This document shows positions 26,393 through 34,729 of a stretch of 64,000 nt of DNA, piece by piece. A model generated the notes under the pieces. That model searched no databases. It was not told where the DNA came from and saw only the letters and a program-made list of their open reading frames with translations. Position numbers and translations under genes: made by a program. Within the stretch, counting starts at the first letter, position 1. Every line of letters begins with the position of its first letter. The stretch is taken from NCBI GenBank assembly GCA_937908115.1, contig CALEQZ010000020.1, forward strand, positions 124,001-188,000. The letters run 5' to 3'. Origin of the DNA: an uncultured Alcaligenaceae bacterium. Lineage in GTDB: Bacteria > Pseudomonadota > Gammaproteobacteria > Burkholderiales > Burkholderiaceae_B.

Positions 26393-26419
26393 TGGATAGC
26401 TCCTTGCCTGTGCAGGCAC

Positions 26420-26441
26420 AAAAAAACCCGCGGCAAGCGGG
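26420..26441 (-). terminator. Hairpin plus U7 directly before major tail gene
   Basis: On the minus strand the stem CCCGC/GCGGG with loop TTGCC is followed by seven T, ending 27 nt before the major tail ATG. A second small dyad, GCCTG/CAGGC, sits between it and the ribosome site. The element has the same stem and U-tract as 16115-16136. Confidence 0.72.
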
Positions 26442-26527
26442 CAAGTCATCTCCAATCAGGAGCCTGGGCGCGGGGGTTAGGAGACATGGCCCCCTTCGGC
26501 TGGCCGGCCTAGCCCAGGCAAACCGCA

Positions 26528-26896
26528 CTACCGGTTAACCCACCAATCCACGTCGAAGCTGCAACGGTAGGACTGCGTTTCGTCATCCCGACTCTCACCA
26601 CGCCACGACGTGACATGACCGTATGGCTCGAATGCATCCCGTAGCGCCATGGCGCAAGCCCTCGCTGCATTCGCGGTCGTCGCGTAGACGTCGATCTGCG
26701 TCGTAAACGCGTCGATGTTCGGCGTGTTGGTCAGATAGTTCTCCGGCGCACCCCCCACCATCTGCCAGACTGCATAGGGGTACGCCACGTTCTGCGGTGC
26801 CATCCCGAACATGTAGACGCGGGTCGGGTTGCTCCCCAACAGGGCCGTCACGGCAGGACTTGCCGCTGCGTACTTGAAAACTGGCGGGTAGCTCAT
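26528..26896 (-). CDS. Tail terminator / DUF3168-type tail completion protein
   Basis: This 122-residue protein begins with an Ala-rich helix and SPAVTALLGSNPTRVYMFGM. AYPYAVWQMVGGAPENYL and IDVYATTANAARACAMALRDA follow, the DUF3168 (HK97 gp11/lambda U-like) pattern. Tail terminators cap the tail tube at the head-proximal end. It overlaps the gp10-like gene by 4 bp. Confidence 0.78.
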   Translation of the reverse strand: MSYPPVFKYAAASPAVTALLGSNPTRVYMFGMAPQNVAYPYAVWQMVGGAPENYLTNTPNIDAFTTQIDVYATTANAARACAMALRDAFEPYGHVTSWRGESRDDETQSYRCSFDVDWWVNR

Positions 26897-27354
26897 TTGG
26901 TCTTCAGTTTCGCTACTTCGATCCCGACCTGCCGCTCGAGCTCCGCAGCCACCGCGTTGAACACCTCCGAGACGCTCGCCGCAGCAGCAGGCCGTAGGAA
27001 AGGCTGTGCACGAGCCCGCTCAGTCCCAAGCTCCACCAGATGCCAGTGTGGCGTGTTGCCGCCCCTGCCTTCGTCCGGGTTCCCTCGAGGGATACGGCCT
27101 CTGCTCGTCAGCACGCCAACGCTCACCATCGTCTCCCCCGTCTGCTTGAAATAGCGGCTGCGAAACCGTTGACCTATGTTGTCTGCGATCCGGCGGCCCG
27201 TCTGCGGATCATCGACCTGCAGGGCGTTCTGCTTAGCCCGCTTGCGAACAATTGAAGCGCCCTTCCCCACTGCTTTACGAGCAGCCGACCGGCGCACTTT
27301 CAGCGGCAATTCCTTCAGATTCCGGAGCACCTGGTCCAGGCCGTGCAGGGTCAC
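26893..27354 (-). CDS. HK97 gp10-like tail component
   Basis: This 153-residue basic protein has GLDQVLRNLKELPLKVRRSA, a Lys/Arg-rich helix, and HWHLVELGTERARAQPFLRP, the signature of HK97-gp10 family proteins at the head-tail interface. The start is the GTG at 27354 with GGAGG 6 nt upstream, so the gene overlaps the preceding one by 80 bp. Confidence 0.83.
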   Translation of the reverse strand: MTLHGLDQVLRNLKELPLKVRRSAARKAVGKGASIVRKRAKQNALQVDDPQTGRRIADNIGQRFRSRYFKQTGETMVSVGVLTSRGRIPRGNPDEGRGGNTPHWHLVELGTERARAQPFLRPAAAASVSEVFNAVAAELERQVGIEVAKLKTK

Positions 27355-27910
27355 TGATCGCCTCCAATATGTCGGGAATCCGCGGGAAACACGTCAACTC
27401 CGTGTAGCGGCTGCAATTGATCACCTCGCAGCGGCGAACCTTCGCCAAAATCGCCACTGCCTGAAACTGGCCGCGCCAGGTCCGCACCTTCTTTTCGTCC
27501 GGATTCTTTGTCCGGTCGTGCGCTCCGTGCCAGTGCAATCCATGCTTAATCGAGCAGTCGTACCCGAGCAGGATCACTCGCTCCGCACCACGCTCGATGG
27601 CAAACTGAATCGCCCGCATCCCGGAGTTGTAGGGACCCACCACCTTGTGCAGGTTGATCCCATGCTTCTGGGCTGCCAGCCTGGTGCACGTCCACCGTTC
27701 TGCTGGGATCGTGACTTCATCCCCGTAGGCATCCCACCAGGCGGCGTCCCCGGCATAGATCACGTCTGCGAAGCGTGCCATGCGCCAGCTTGAGTTGACG
27801 GCCACCGTGGGTAGCCCGGATCGTCTGACCAGATCGCAATCCGCTTGTGTCAGAGATGGCCCGCTGGCAATGCAGACCACCGTCTGCCCTTCCCAGACCT
27901 TACTGACCAC
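27275..27910 (-). CDS. Phage protein of unknown function inserted among head-tail genes
   Basis: This 211-residue protein opens VVCIASGPSLTQADCDLV. VNSSWRMARFADVIYAGDAAWW and ILLGYDCSIKHGLHWHGAHD follow, a pattern seen in phage and surface-polysaccharide-associated proteins with a Rossmann-like nucleotide or sugar-phosphate domain (reminiscent of DUF115/MptE-like proteins). It is not a canonical virion component. A role in modifying a surface glycan or nucleotide is speculative. The start is a GTG at 27910; the C-terminal 26 codons overlap the gp10-like gene. Confidence 0.6.
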   Translation of the reverse strand: MVSKVWEGQTVVCIASGPSLTQADCDLVRRSGLPTVAVNSSWRMARFADVIYAGDAAWWDAYGDEVTIPAERWTCTRLAAQKHGINLHKVVGPYNSGMRAIQFAIERGAERVILLGYDCSIKHGLHWHGAHDRTKNPDEKKVRTWRGQFQAVAILAKVRRCEVINCSRYTELTCFPRIPDILEAISDPARPGPGAPESEGIAAESAPVGCS

Positions 27911-28259
27911 TGATGCTTGTCCCCTCGCTTACCGCCAGGGTCAGGTACTCAAAGCCGCTGTCAGGATCAGCCAGAATGCCCTCGATGTTGTAGACCCTTT
28001 GCGCCCCGTGCACCGTGTGGACGATCCGCATTGAGGCATCCAGCCCATCCAAATACCGGATCGTGACTCGGGCCTTCACCTTTGACTGGGTCGCCTGAGC
28101 CGCCGTGAACTCCCGGACCGACAGTGGTTCGACTGCCGCCCAACAGGTATGGACATCCCGCCACTCACGGATTTCATCCCCGGTGATCGGATCCTGGCCA
28201 AGGTAGGCGTACTCTTGGATCGTCACCCGATGGCGAAGCTTCCCGGCTGCGAGGCTCAT
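27900..28259 (-). CDS. Head-tail adaptor (HK97 gp7 / SPP1 gp16-like head closure)
   Basis: This 119-residue protein reads SLAAGKLRHRVTIQEYAYLG, with TGDEIREWRDVHTCWAAVEPL, the recognised head-tail joining protein pattern. The ATG at 28259 overlaps the preceding stop (ATGA). It completes the connector below the gp6-like protein. Confidence 0.82.
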   Translation of the reverse strand: MSLAAGKLRHRVTIQEYAYLGQDPITGDEIREWRDVHTCWAAVEPLSVREFTAAQATQSKVKARVTIRYLDGLDASMRIVHTVHGAQRVYNIEGILADPDSGFEYLTLAVSEGTSISGQ

Positions 28260-28645
28260 ACGACCGTGCTCCGGCGCAACGGTGTCAGCAGTGCGGTGGC
28301 CACCGCGCTGAGCGAGTACCCATGCCCCCAATGAGGCTGCACGTGCTGCGCCCCTTCACCCTCGCGGAATCGATACAGGGATGCGAGCTCCACGAGCACC
28401 GCCGCTTTGACGGTCGGCTTGACGATCGGCCCGTTCGAATCCCATTGCGGGACAGGATCGCCATTGCTGCCCGTCACGATCTGGCCGGTCGAATCGGTCT
28501 CGAGCTCATAGGCCCGCCACGCTTCCTTGAGCCAAAGCACAACAGCCTGGCTCACCGCCTGGATCATCAGCGTCAGCCAGGCGTCATCTGCCGACCCGTC
28601 AATCCGCAGATGGTCGCGAGCTTCTTGCAAGGTCACAAACTGCAT
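28256..28645 (-). CDS. Head-tail connector (HK97 gp6-like)
   Basis: This 129-residue helical protein begins MQFVTLQEARDHLRIDGSAD. LTLMIQAVSQAVVLWLKEAW and AVLVELASLYRFREG follow, matching gp6-like connector proteins that bind beneath the portal. The ATG at 28645 is preferred; upstream in-frame sequence is antisense noise. It overlaps the adaptor gene by 4 bp. Confidence 0.82.
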   Translation of the reverse strand: MQFVTLQEARDHLRIDGSADDAWLTLMIQAVSQAVVLWLKEAWRAYELETDSTGQIVTGSNGDPVPQWDSNGPIVKPTVKAAVLVELASLYRFREGEGAQHVQPHWGHGYSLSAVATALLTPLRRSTVV

Positions 28646-28646
28646 G

Positions 28647-29333
28647 CTACGCCCCAAGCTTGATAGGCTCGGTAGCAGGCCGACGCAACGAGCGTGACAC
28701 GCCCTCACCATCCCGACCGCGACGCACGAACAAGCGCCAATCCTCCTTCTTGTCCGGGCCCGGGCACTCGGATGTATCTTTCAGCGCAATCCAGGCGTTG
28801 CCGTCATACGTGACAACATCGTCCTTCTCGAAGGACATGCCTTGACGCCAATAGCCCTTCCATACCGGGACCGGCAGGCGCTTCTTGATATCCCCACCCT
28901 TACCCTTGATCGTGAGCGTGCGTTCGCCGTCGTACTCGACCGAAAACTCCGTGAAATCGGCCCCATCCCGACCGCAAACCTGGCCAAGATCCTTGGCCTC
29001 GCCATTTGACAGCGTGACAATCAGGTGCCCTTCCCGGCTGACCATCGCACCGGCTAGGCCAACCCCGTCCTTGCCGTCCTTCCCATCCTTCGGGGCTGGT
29101 ATGGCCGCGACTGCCTTTTCCACCTCTGCGCGGATTATCGGCGCAACATCCTCCGTGGTCACCGAGGTGCCGTCCTTGCCTGGTGCACCATCTTTGCCGT
29201 GGATCACCGTCGGCTGGCGCTCGGACAGCTCCTTGAGCTGGGCCCGCAAGGTCTCAATATCGGCCTTTAAGGGCGCGACAGCCTTCAGAATCGCCTCGCC
29301 CATGGCTTGGCCAAATGCTTCAGGGTCAAACAT
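28647..29333 (-). CDS. Virion-associated protein with collagen-like repeats and CBM5/12-like domain
   Basis: This is a 228-residue protein. An N-terminal helix (about residues 1-45) is followed by short Gly-X-Y runs (GKDGAPGKDG near 47-56 and KDGKDGKDGVG near 83-93) and a beta region. A domain with WKGYWRQGMSFEKDDVVTYD and NAWIALKDTSECPGP then follows; this spacing of aromatic residues resembles carbohydrate-binding modules of chitinases (CBM5/12). The gene lies between portal and connector, an unusual place for a fibre. It could be a head decoration or neck-whisker protein. The ATG at 29333 overlaps the portal stop. Confidence 0.68.
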   Translation of the reverse strand: MFDPEAFGQAMGEAILKAVAPLKADIETLRAQLKELSERQPTVIHGKDGAPGKDGTSVTTEDVAPIIRAEVEKAVAAIPAPKDGKDGKDGVGLAGAMVSREGHLIVTLSNGEAKDLGQVCGRDGADFTEFSVEYDGERTLTIKGKGGDIKKRLPVPVWKGYWRQGMSFEKDDVVTYDGNAWIALKDTSECPGPDKKEDWRLFVRRGRDGEGVSRSLRRPATEPIKLGA

Positions 29334-30675
29334 GGGCAATCCCCAGTTGCTTGTTCATGGCCTGGATCGCCTTCTGAGTAGCGAGAAAGGCGCGAATTTC
29401 GTCCTGGACCGGATCAGGCTCTGTCACTCCAACATCAGGAACGATTCGATTCTGCCGGACCTGATCTAGCGGATAGTCTTGCTGCTGCATGTAGACCGTA
29501 TCGCCGCCTTCCAACGGGCGACGGTTGAATCGACGGCGTCCTTCGTTCGGGGTTTCGATACCACCACCGACGAGCTTCGTCGCGACGTCGGCACGCTTGC
29601 CTTCATCCATCCGCATCAACGGCTCGATATCCAGCTTGACACTCAGCGGACGCTCGATCTTCAGGCCATCGTCCAGCAGCTCTTCCATGTGCTGGATATG
29701 CGGCTGCAGGGCGTCGTTGTAGTACATGAGGTTGACACCATCGGCGCCTAGCCCTGCCGGGATATCGCCAATTCCGACCTTAAAGGGCGGCATGCCGAAC
29801 GGCTGGCAGATCTGGATATCCGAGTAGCGCATCTGCTCGATCATCTGCGCATCGATGGATTTCATCGCAAAGGGCGTGAACTTCATATCAGCCCCGATGA
29901 TTGCTACTTTCCCAGCCTTCCCCTCGGAGAATTCCCTGTTCCAGTACTCCTGCACGGCCTTGGCGTCCTCCTCCGACATACCAGCTGGGGCCGTCAGCAA
30001 GCCCCCGGGCTGGGCATTGTTCGCGAAGAACTCCGTTGCGCTGCGCATGATCTTCATGTTTTTCAGCGCTGGCCAGTACGCCGCAGCAAGCGGCGGCACA
30101 CCGACCAAGGGATGGTGCACGGTCATGCAACGATCGTGGATGATTTCCGACGCGGGCACGACAAGGTTCTTCGCAGGGTAGTCCTCCGGAAGATTGTTGA
30201 GTTTGTCCGTGTAGAGCTGATAGAACACGGCACCGGTGTCTGCCACCATGGGCAACACCCGCTCTGGGTTCAGCACGTACAGAGCCTTGACCACGCCCCT
30301 CTGATCGCGCTGCTTGAGTATGTACGCATTTCCATGGATCAGTTTTGTCAGTATCCAGTACTCACGAAACTGAGCAGCGGTCTGGTATGGGTTCGGGCGA
30401 CGCAGGACGGGGTCATACGCAGCGTTCGTCGTCGCATTCCAGATACCATCCTGGTCCAACAGCTTCAGGCTAAACGGGAGCTTTCCGATATCCGACGCAA
30501 TGCGAAAGATGCAGGCGTACAAGGTCGGATACGTCAGAAGGTCGCCGCGCGTTTCCTCAACATTGCGCTGCCACGCCCCAGAGAACGGCTCAAGAATACG
30601 TCGCCATCCGCGCGACAAAATTGGCACAGGCTGGGCCGATTTCTGGGTGCCGACTTTGAGCCCGAACAGTCGCAT
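29326..30675 (-). CDS. Portal protein (HK97 family)
   Basis: This 449-residue portal has YPTLYACIFRIASDIGKLPF, NPYQTAAQFREYWILTKLIHG and QPFGMPPFKVGIGD, all typical of HK97-family portals. Twelve copies form the vertex ring for DNA entry and exit. It lies downstream of the capsid gene, rather than before the protease as in HK97 itself; such order variation is known. About 97 bp upstream hold only a small CCGCCC/GGGCGG hairpin (30716-30731). Confidence 0.93.
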   Translation of the reverse strand: MRLFGLKVGTQKSAQPVPILSRGWRRILEPFSGAWQRNVEETRGDLLTYPTLYACIFRIASDIGKLPFSLKLLDQDGIWNATTNAAYDPVLRRPNPYQTAAQFREYWILTKLIHGNAYILKQRDQRGVVKALYVLNPERVLPMVADTGAVFYQLYTDKLNNLPEDYPAKNLVVPASEIIHDRCMTVHHPLVGVPPLAAAYWPALKNMKIMRSATEFFANNAQPGGLLTAPAGMSEEDAKAVQEYWNREFSEGKAGKVAIIGADMKFTPFAMKSIDAQMIEQMRYSDIQICQPFGMPPFKVGIGDIPAGLGADGVNLMYYNDALQPHIQHMEELLDDGLKIERPLSVKLDIEPLMRMDEGKRADVATKLVGGGIETPNEGRRRFNRRPLEGGDTVYMQQQDYPLDQVRQNRIVPDVGVTEPDPVQDEIRAFLATQKAIQAMNKQLGIAHV

Positions 30676-30772
30676 TTAGATAGCCTCGAAAAGCTCGATG
30701 TTGTTGACATCATCCCCGCCCTTCAGGGCGGCGTTATGTCATGGTCGTGGATTGAAAACCGGGCGAAGCACA

Positions 30773-31030
30773 TCATGACTGATCACCCGCTTCTGTAATC
30801 CGCTTGCGCAGCTCGTCCGCATCCCAGCCGTGATACGGACGCTTGCCCACCACGGCCTGATACTGCGCGCGCAGCTCCATCAGCTCATCAACGGAAGATC
30901 CAGCAGGCTCTGCGGCCCGCATGTCTCGTGTCAGGTAGGTGCCACGCCCAAGCGCCGACAAGACCTTCGCAAACCGGCGGTCCATCACCTGAGTCCTGCC
31001 GTTGGCGTAGCGGAATTTGACCTTTGCCAT
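30773..31030 (-). CDS. Small phage head-region protein of unknown function
   Basis: This 85-residue basic protein (MAKVKFRYANGRTQVMDRRF, ending DADELRKRITEAGDQS) lies between the capsid and portal genes. GGGAGAGG upstream gives a clear ATG at 31030. The C-terminal third resembles Rho N-terminal/LEM-like HeH helical folds sometimes found in phage head genes (YHGWDADELRKRI), a tentative reading. Confidence 0.6.
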   Translation of the reverse strand: MAKVKFRYANGRTQVMDRRFAKVLSALGRGTYLTRDMRAAEPAGSSVDELMELRAQYQAVVGKRPYHGWDADELRKRITEAGDQS

Positions 31031-31073
31031 GTCCTCTCCCTGACAAAGAGGGGGCCGAAGCCCCCTCCCATCA

Positions 31074-32492
31074 TCACGAGCTCGAGACAGCCTCGGCCCA
31101 ATTGACGCCTTCCAGATACGCCACCGCGCTCGAGCGACGGCGGGCCCAGTTGATCGTCCGCTCGGCCCGGAAGCCAACCAGGTTGCGCTGCCAGAGCGAG
31201 ACCAGCACCGTCGACGCAGTCGTCGGGTTGTCCGGGGAATCGTCCATCTGCAGGGACGCTTCAGTCGACATCGAGATCTCGATGCCGCCGTCATCACCCA
31301 GGTAGATGTCGCTCGCGTTGACCAGCGCCACCACGGCACCCGAGGAGTCCTTCGGCACATACTCGGACACGATGACAGGCAGGCCGAACAGCGTACCGCC
31401 GGTCATCGAGATGCCCGGGAACTCGGCTTGACCCAACGGGTTCTGCATCAGGCTCAGAGCCAGAGCAGTCGTGGCCGGCATGATGAACACGCCAGAGGTC
31501 GGGGCGTTGTTGGCCGCAATGAAGGCATCGAATAGCGCCTTGATGTCGGCACGCACCGCATCGGCGTCGGTGCCGCTCGAGGCGATACCGGTGACACCGT
31601 TCAGGATCGAGGCCGGAGAGACCCCAGCAACCGCCGACTTGGCGGGGTCGATGAAGTCAATGTCCAGGCGCTCGCGCAGCGCGGCAGCCAGCTGGTCTCG
31701 GATGATCACGTCAGCCGAGGGGCTGGAATCGCGGATAACCTCCATGGTGGCCACGGCGATGTTGGCAACCTTCAGCGGTTCCAGCGTGGTGCGGCTGAAG
31801 TCGAACTTGGTCAGCGGCTTGGCTTGACCTTCGCCCACCCAGTACCCAGACCCGCCCGAGGTCTGACCGACCAGAGGCGTGCGGAACGGCACTCGACGCA
31901 GAGACGGAATTCCGTTCGTCCCGAAGCGGCCCAGAATCGTCTGCGGGCGCAGGAACTCAACGAAGTCCGCGAACACGGCGGTTTCATCGCCGACCAAATT
32001 GCCCGCCCAGTCCGAGTTACCAGTCGTGGCCGCAGCGACCGCCGCCTTGCGGACCATCGCTTCGGTCGCCTTGACGATCTGCTCGTAATCACCATACATC
32101 GCCTTGGCAATATCCACGGCATAACGATGCTCAAGGTGACCGAGCGCCAGGCACTTGGCAGCACGCGCGAACGCAATGCCAGGCTCAAGCTTCTGGGTGT
32201 TCTTCACCTGCACCGGCACGGCCTTGGCGCCACCCGCAGCCGGACGGTTGGCACTGTCAGAAGTATCCACCGGCGTGGCAGACGCCTTTTCCTGCTCAGC
32301 CAGCACGCTGAAGCGCTGGATGTCAGCGTCAATCGCCTTGATTTCCCCCTGCAGGGTGTCGAACTGCTCGACCTCGGCAGGATCCATGGTGCGGCTTTCT
32401 TCCGCTGCCTTCTTGGCGATTTCCTTGATTTCGGCCTCCTTCGTGGCTTTCGTCGCCTTGAGGGCCTCGACTTGATCAGCAAACGTCGGCAT
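31074..32492 (-). CDS. Major capsid protein (HK97 fold)
   Basis: This 472-residue protein is made as a precursor. The N-terminal about 100 residues form a charged coiled coil (delta/scaffold domain), then an Ala/Pro linker, then the HK97-fold shell: VPFRTPLVGQTSGGSGYWVG, LTKFDFSRTTLEPLKVANIA, GLPVIVSEYVPKD. Processing by the adjacent protease is expected to remove the delta domain. GGAGG lies 6 nt upstream of the ATG. A hairpin-U7 element stands 16 nt 5' of the start. Confidence 0.92.
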   Translation of the reverse strand: MPTFADQVEALKATKATKEAEIKEIAKKAAEESRTMDPAEVEQFDTLQGEIKAIDADIQRFSVLAEQEKASATPVDTSDSANRPAAGGAKAVPVQVKNTQKLEPGIAFARAAKCLALGHLEHRYAVDIAKAMYGDYEQIVKATEAMVRKAAVAAATTGNSDWAGNLVGDETAVFADFVEFLRPQTILGRFGTNGIPSLRRVPFRTPLVGQTSGGSGYWVGEGQAKPLTKFDFSRTTLEPLKVANIAVATMEVIRDSSPSADVIIRDQLAAALRERLDIDFIDPAKSAVAGVSPASILNGVTGIASSGTDADAVRADIKALFDAFIAANNAPTSGVFIMPATTALALSLMQNPLGQAEFPGISMTGGTLFGLPVIVSEYVPKDSSGAVVALVNASDIYLGDDGGIEISMSTEASLQMDDSPDNPTTASTVLVSLWQRNLVGFRAERTINWARRRSSAVAYLEGVNWAEAVSSS

Positions 32493-32508
32493 GACGTCCT
32501 CCAGAAAT

Positions 32509-32532
32509 AAAAAAACCGCCTCGAAAGGCGGT
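32509..32532 (-). terminator. Hairpin plus U-tract directly before capsid gene
   Basis: On the minus strand the stem ACCGCC/GGCGGT with a 6-nt loop is followed by seven T, ending 16 nt before the capsid ATG. That leaves room only for the ribosome site, so no promoter fits between hairpin and gene. Confidence 0.75.
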
Positions 32533-32588
32533 CATGACTCGACAGCGCCGCTCTCAGGCGGCAACGGATGCGATCCCAGCGGCCCTCG

Positions 32589-33200
32589 TTAGGCGGCGGA
32601 TCGGGTGGGGCGGATCAAGCGAACGGCCCCTTTCGGAATGCTTTGCTCCTGCTTGGCAGGTTGGATCAGTTGAACGACACCCTTCTTGCTCAGCTCGAAA
32701 CGCTTAATCTGAGTGATCAGGTCGGGCGTCAACTTCATCGACTTCACCGCGGTGATGACCGCCTCGGCATTGGCCGGGATCGTCACCATCGAAAGCTCGT
32801 AGACTTCCGTCTCCTGAAAGTCGATCCCGCCATCGTCACGGAAGGCGTACTTGATCGGACGAAAGCCGATCGACACGGCCCGCACTAGCCCGTACTTGAT
32901 CTCTCCCCAGGCGGTGTCAACGCGCTCCTTCAGCAGCCCCTCCTCCTCGATCCGAGGAATTTCCGCTGTAAACGCAATCCCATCCTTGGTCGGGCGTCCG
33001 AACTCCACCAGCCCAACGGGCTCGTCATGGTCGTGCTGGTGCAGCAATGGCAACGGATTCTTGAACTGAACGCCAAGGGGATTGATCGTGTCCCCGACTC
33101 GGTCCGGATTGGGCGTCGTGGCAATGCCCTTGAAGACGCGCTGGTCCGCGTCCACGCTCTGCACGTCAAACAGGCTGTACGCTCGTTGAACGGTTTTCAT
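32589..33200 (-). CDS. Prohead maturation protease (HK97 gp4-like)
   Basis: This 203-residue serine protease of the herpesvirus assemblin-like fold has a His in LPLLHQHDHDEPVGLVEFGR, the Ser region GLVRAVSIGFRPIKYAF and ELSMVTIPANAEAVI. The Lys/Gln-rich C-terminus (after about 150) may be the scaffold-binding tail. It lies 11 bp after terL and 57 bp before the hairpin preceding the capsid gene. Confidence 0.9.
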   Translation of the reverse strand: MKTVQRAYSLFDVQSVDADQRVFKGIATTPNPDRVGDTINPLGVQFKNPLPLLHQHDHDEPVGLVEFGRPTKDGIAFTAEIPRIEEEGLLKERVDTAWGEIKYGLVRAVSIGFRPIKYAFRDDGGIDFQETEVYELSMVTIPANAEAVITAVKSMKLTPDLITQIKRFELSKKGVVQLIQPAKQEQSIPKGAVRLIRPTRSAA

Positions 33201-33211
33201 CGTCTGTTCCC

Positions 33212-34729
33212 TTACCCGGCCACAGCCAGGACCAACTTCTTCGGTTTCTCCACGTCCTGCGGCATGACTCCGATCGCCATGGCCAGGGCAACCATGCCGT
33301 CAATGCGGCGCCGCTCAGATGGTTTGGCGAATTTCCTCGTCCCAGCAGTGGGTCCGTCGACCGTCACCGCATTAGCCGCGCACATGGTCAATACCGGGTG
33401 GTTGCCGTGCTTGAGCTTCTTGCCCAGAAGCCTCGCTTCAAGCTCGCGTAGCGCCGGGCTCATGGACGCGAAGCCTTGGCCAAATTCCACGAACTTGGCG
33501 AGCTCGTCAGCAGTGAAGCCAACCTTCTCAAGCCAAGGCCGCAGAAAGCGCATGTTGTATCGATCGAACGCCAGCGCCTGGACCTTGTATCGGTCGAAGA
33601 CACCGCGCAGGTACTCGGCGACGTACTCGTACTCGATCGCCCGTCCAGGGGTGAGCTGCAAGTGGCCTTGCTTTGCCCACACGTCGTATGGAACCTTGTC
33701 GGCTCGGCTCTTCTCGGCTATCCCATCAGCCGGCAGCCAGAACACGCACTGGACACTGCCATCCCGACCCACCAGCGTCAGTGCGGTCAGGTCGGACACA
33801 CTGGACAGATCCAACCCGCCCCAGACTTCCTCTCCTTCCAGGTCGATCGGCTGCCCACCGTTCTCCGCCCATACTGCCCGCGTCACAAAGGGCGACTTCG
33901 CCTCACAACGCTGATTGAGTATGAGGTTCCGGTATCCGGCTTCCATGCTAGGCAGCCGCTTGGCGTCTGCCGCTTGCTTACGCACCTCGGCCTTGTTCAT
34001 GAAGACATCGAAGTGCGGGTTTGCCGCCCGGATCGCCTCGTCCGAGAATGGGTCCAGGTCCAGCGGAGCCGTGTACAACGCAACTTTGACCCTGGGATCT
34101 GCACCAGTCAGGGCGTCATCGATCAGGATGCTCAGCAGGTCGGCATCCGTTGGCGCTTGGGTGCTGATGATGATCGACAGGGGTTCCTCGTGAGCCGCCG
34201 ACGCCGTTTCGATGGCCTCGTACAGCTCCGACCTCGGCCCACGCACCTGCCCCAACTCGTCATGCACCGCGAACACAGGGCTCAGCCCATAGGCCGTCGA
34301 CGCATCCGCCGACAAAGCCCGGTACGTCGTCCCCAGCTCTGGGCAGACCAGGATCTTTGTCGACTCCTTGACCTGCACGTACTCCGCCAGCGTAGGCGAC
34401 ATCCGCACCACCTTGGCCGCGTATCCGAACAGAATCGCTGCCTGCTCGCGAGACTGTGCCGCGCTGTAGAGCTGGCTGTTTGGCTTTGCTTCCGGTCCGC
34501 AGAGGTGCAGCAGAAGCAGAAATGCGCTCGTCGCCGTCTTCGCGTTCTTTCGCGCCATGCTCAAGATGAACGTGCGCGTCGGCGTGTCGTAGATCTGCTT
34601 GATCCACCCCTTCTGCTCGGCGGTCAATCTGACCGGCTGCCCGACGAGCTTCCCATCCGGCACCAGGCAGTGCTCTTCGATCCACCGGATGTTCCGATCG
34701 CCACGGGTCAGTCTTTTGGCAGTTCCCAC
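33212..34729 (-). CDS. Terminase large subunit
   Basis: This 505-residue packaging motor has an ATPase domain with a Walker A-like segment in ILSMARKNAKTATSAFLLLL (the degenerate form common in this terminase class), Walker B in LSPVFAVHDELGQV, and motif III in LSIIISTQAPT. The C-terminal nuclease includes VWGGLDLSSVSDLTALTLV and RRRIDGMVALAMA. The start is a GTG at 34729 with AAGGAA upstream, overlapping terS by 22 bp. Confidence 0.93.
   Translation of the reverse strand: MGTAKRLTRGDRNIRWIEEHCLVPDGKLVGQPVRLTAEQKGWIKQIYDTPTRTFILSMARKNAKTATSAFLLLLHLCGPEAKPNSQLYSAAQSREQAAILFGYAAKVVRMSPTLAEYVQVKESTKILVCPELGTTYRALSADASTAYGLSPVFAVHDELGQVRGPRSELYEAIETASAAHEEPLSIIISTQAPTDADLLSILIDDALTGADPRVKVALYTAPLDLDPFSDEAIRAANPHFDVFMNKAEVRKQAADAKRLPSMEAGYRNLILNQRCEAKSPFVTRAVWAENGGQPIDLEGEEVWGGLDLSSVSDLTALTLVGRDGSVQCVFWLPADGIAEKSRADKVPYDVWAKQGHLQLTPGRAIEYEYVAEYLRGVFDRYKVQALAFDRYNMRFLRPWLEKVGFTADELAKFVEFGQGFASMSPALRELEARLLGKKLKHGNHPVLTMCAANAVTVDGPTAGTRKFAKPSERRRIDGMVALAMAIGVMPQDVEKPKKLVLAVAG

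Noticed and set aside
30676..30772. Small gene between the 85-aa protein and the portal gene
   Set aside because: A 20-codon stretch preceding the portal start reads protein-like, but there is no start codon after its upstream stop; only a small hairpin is supported.
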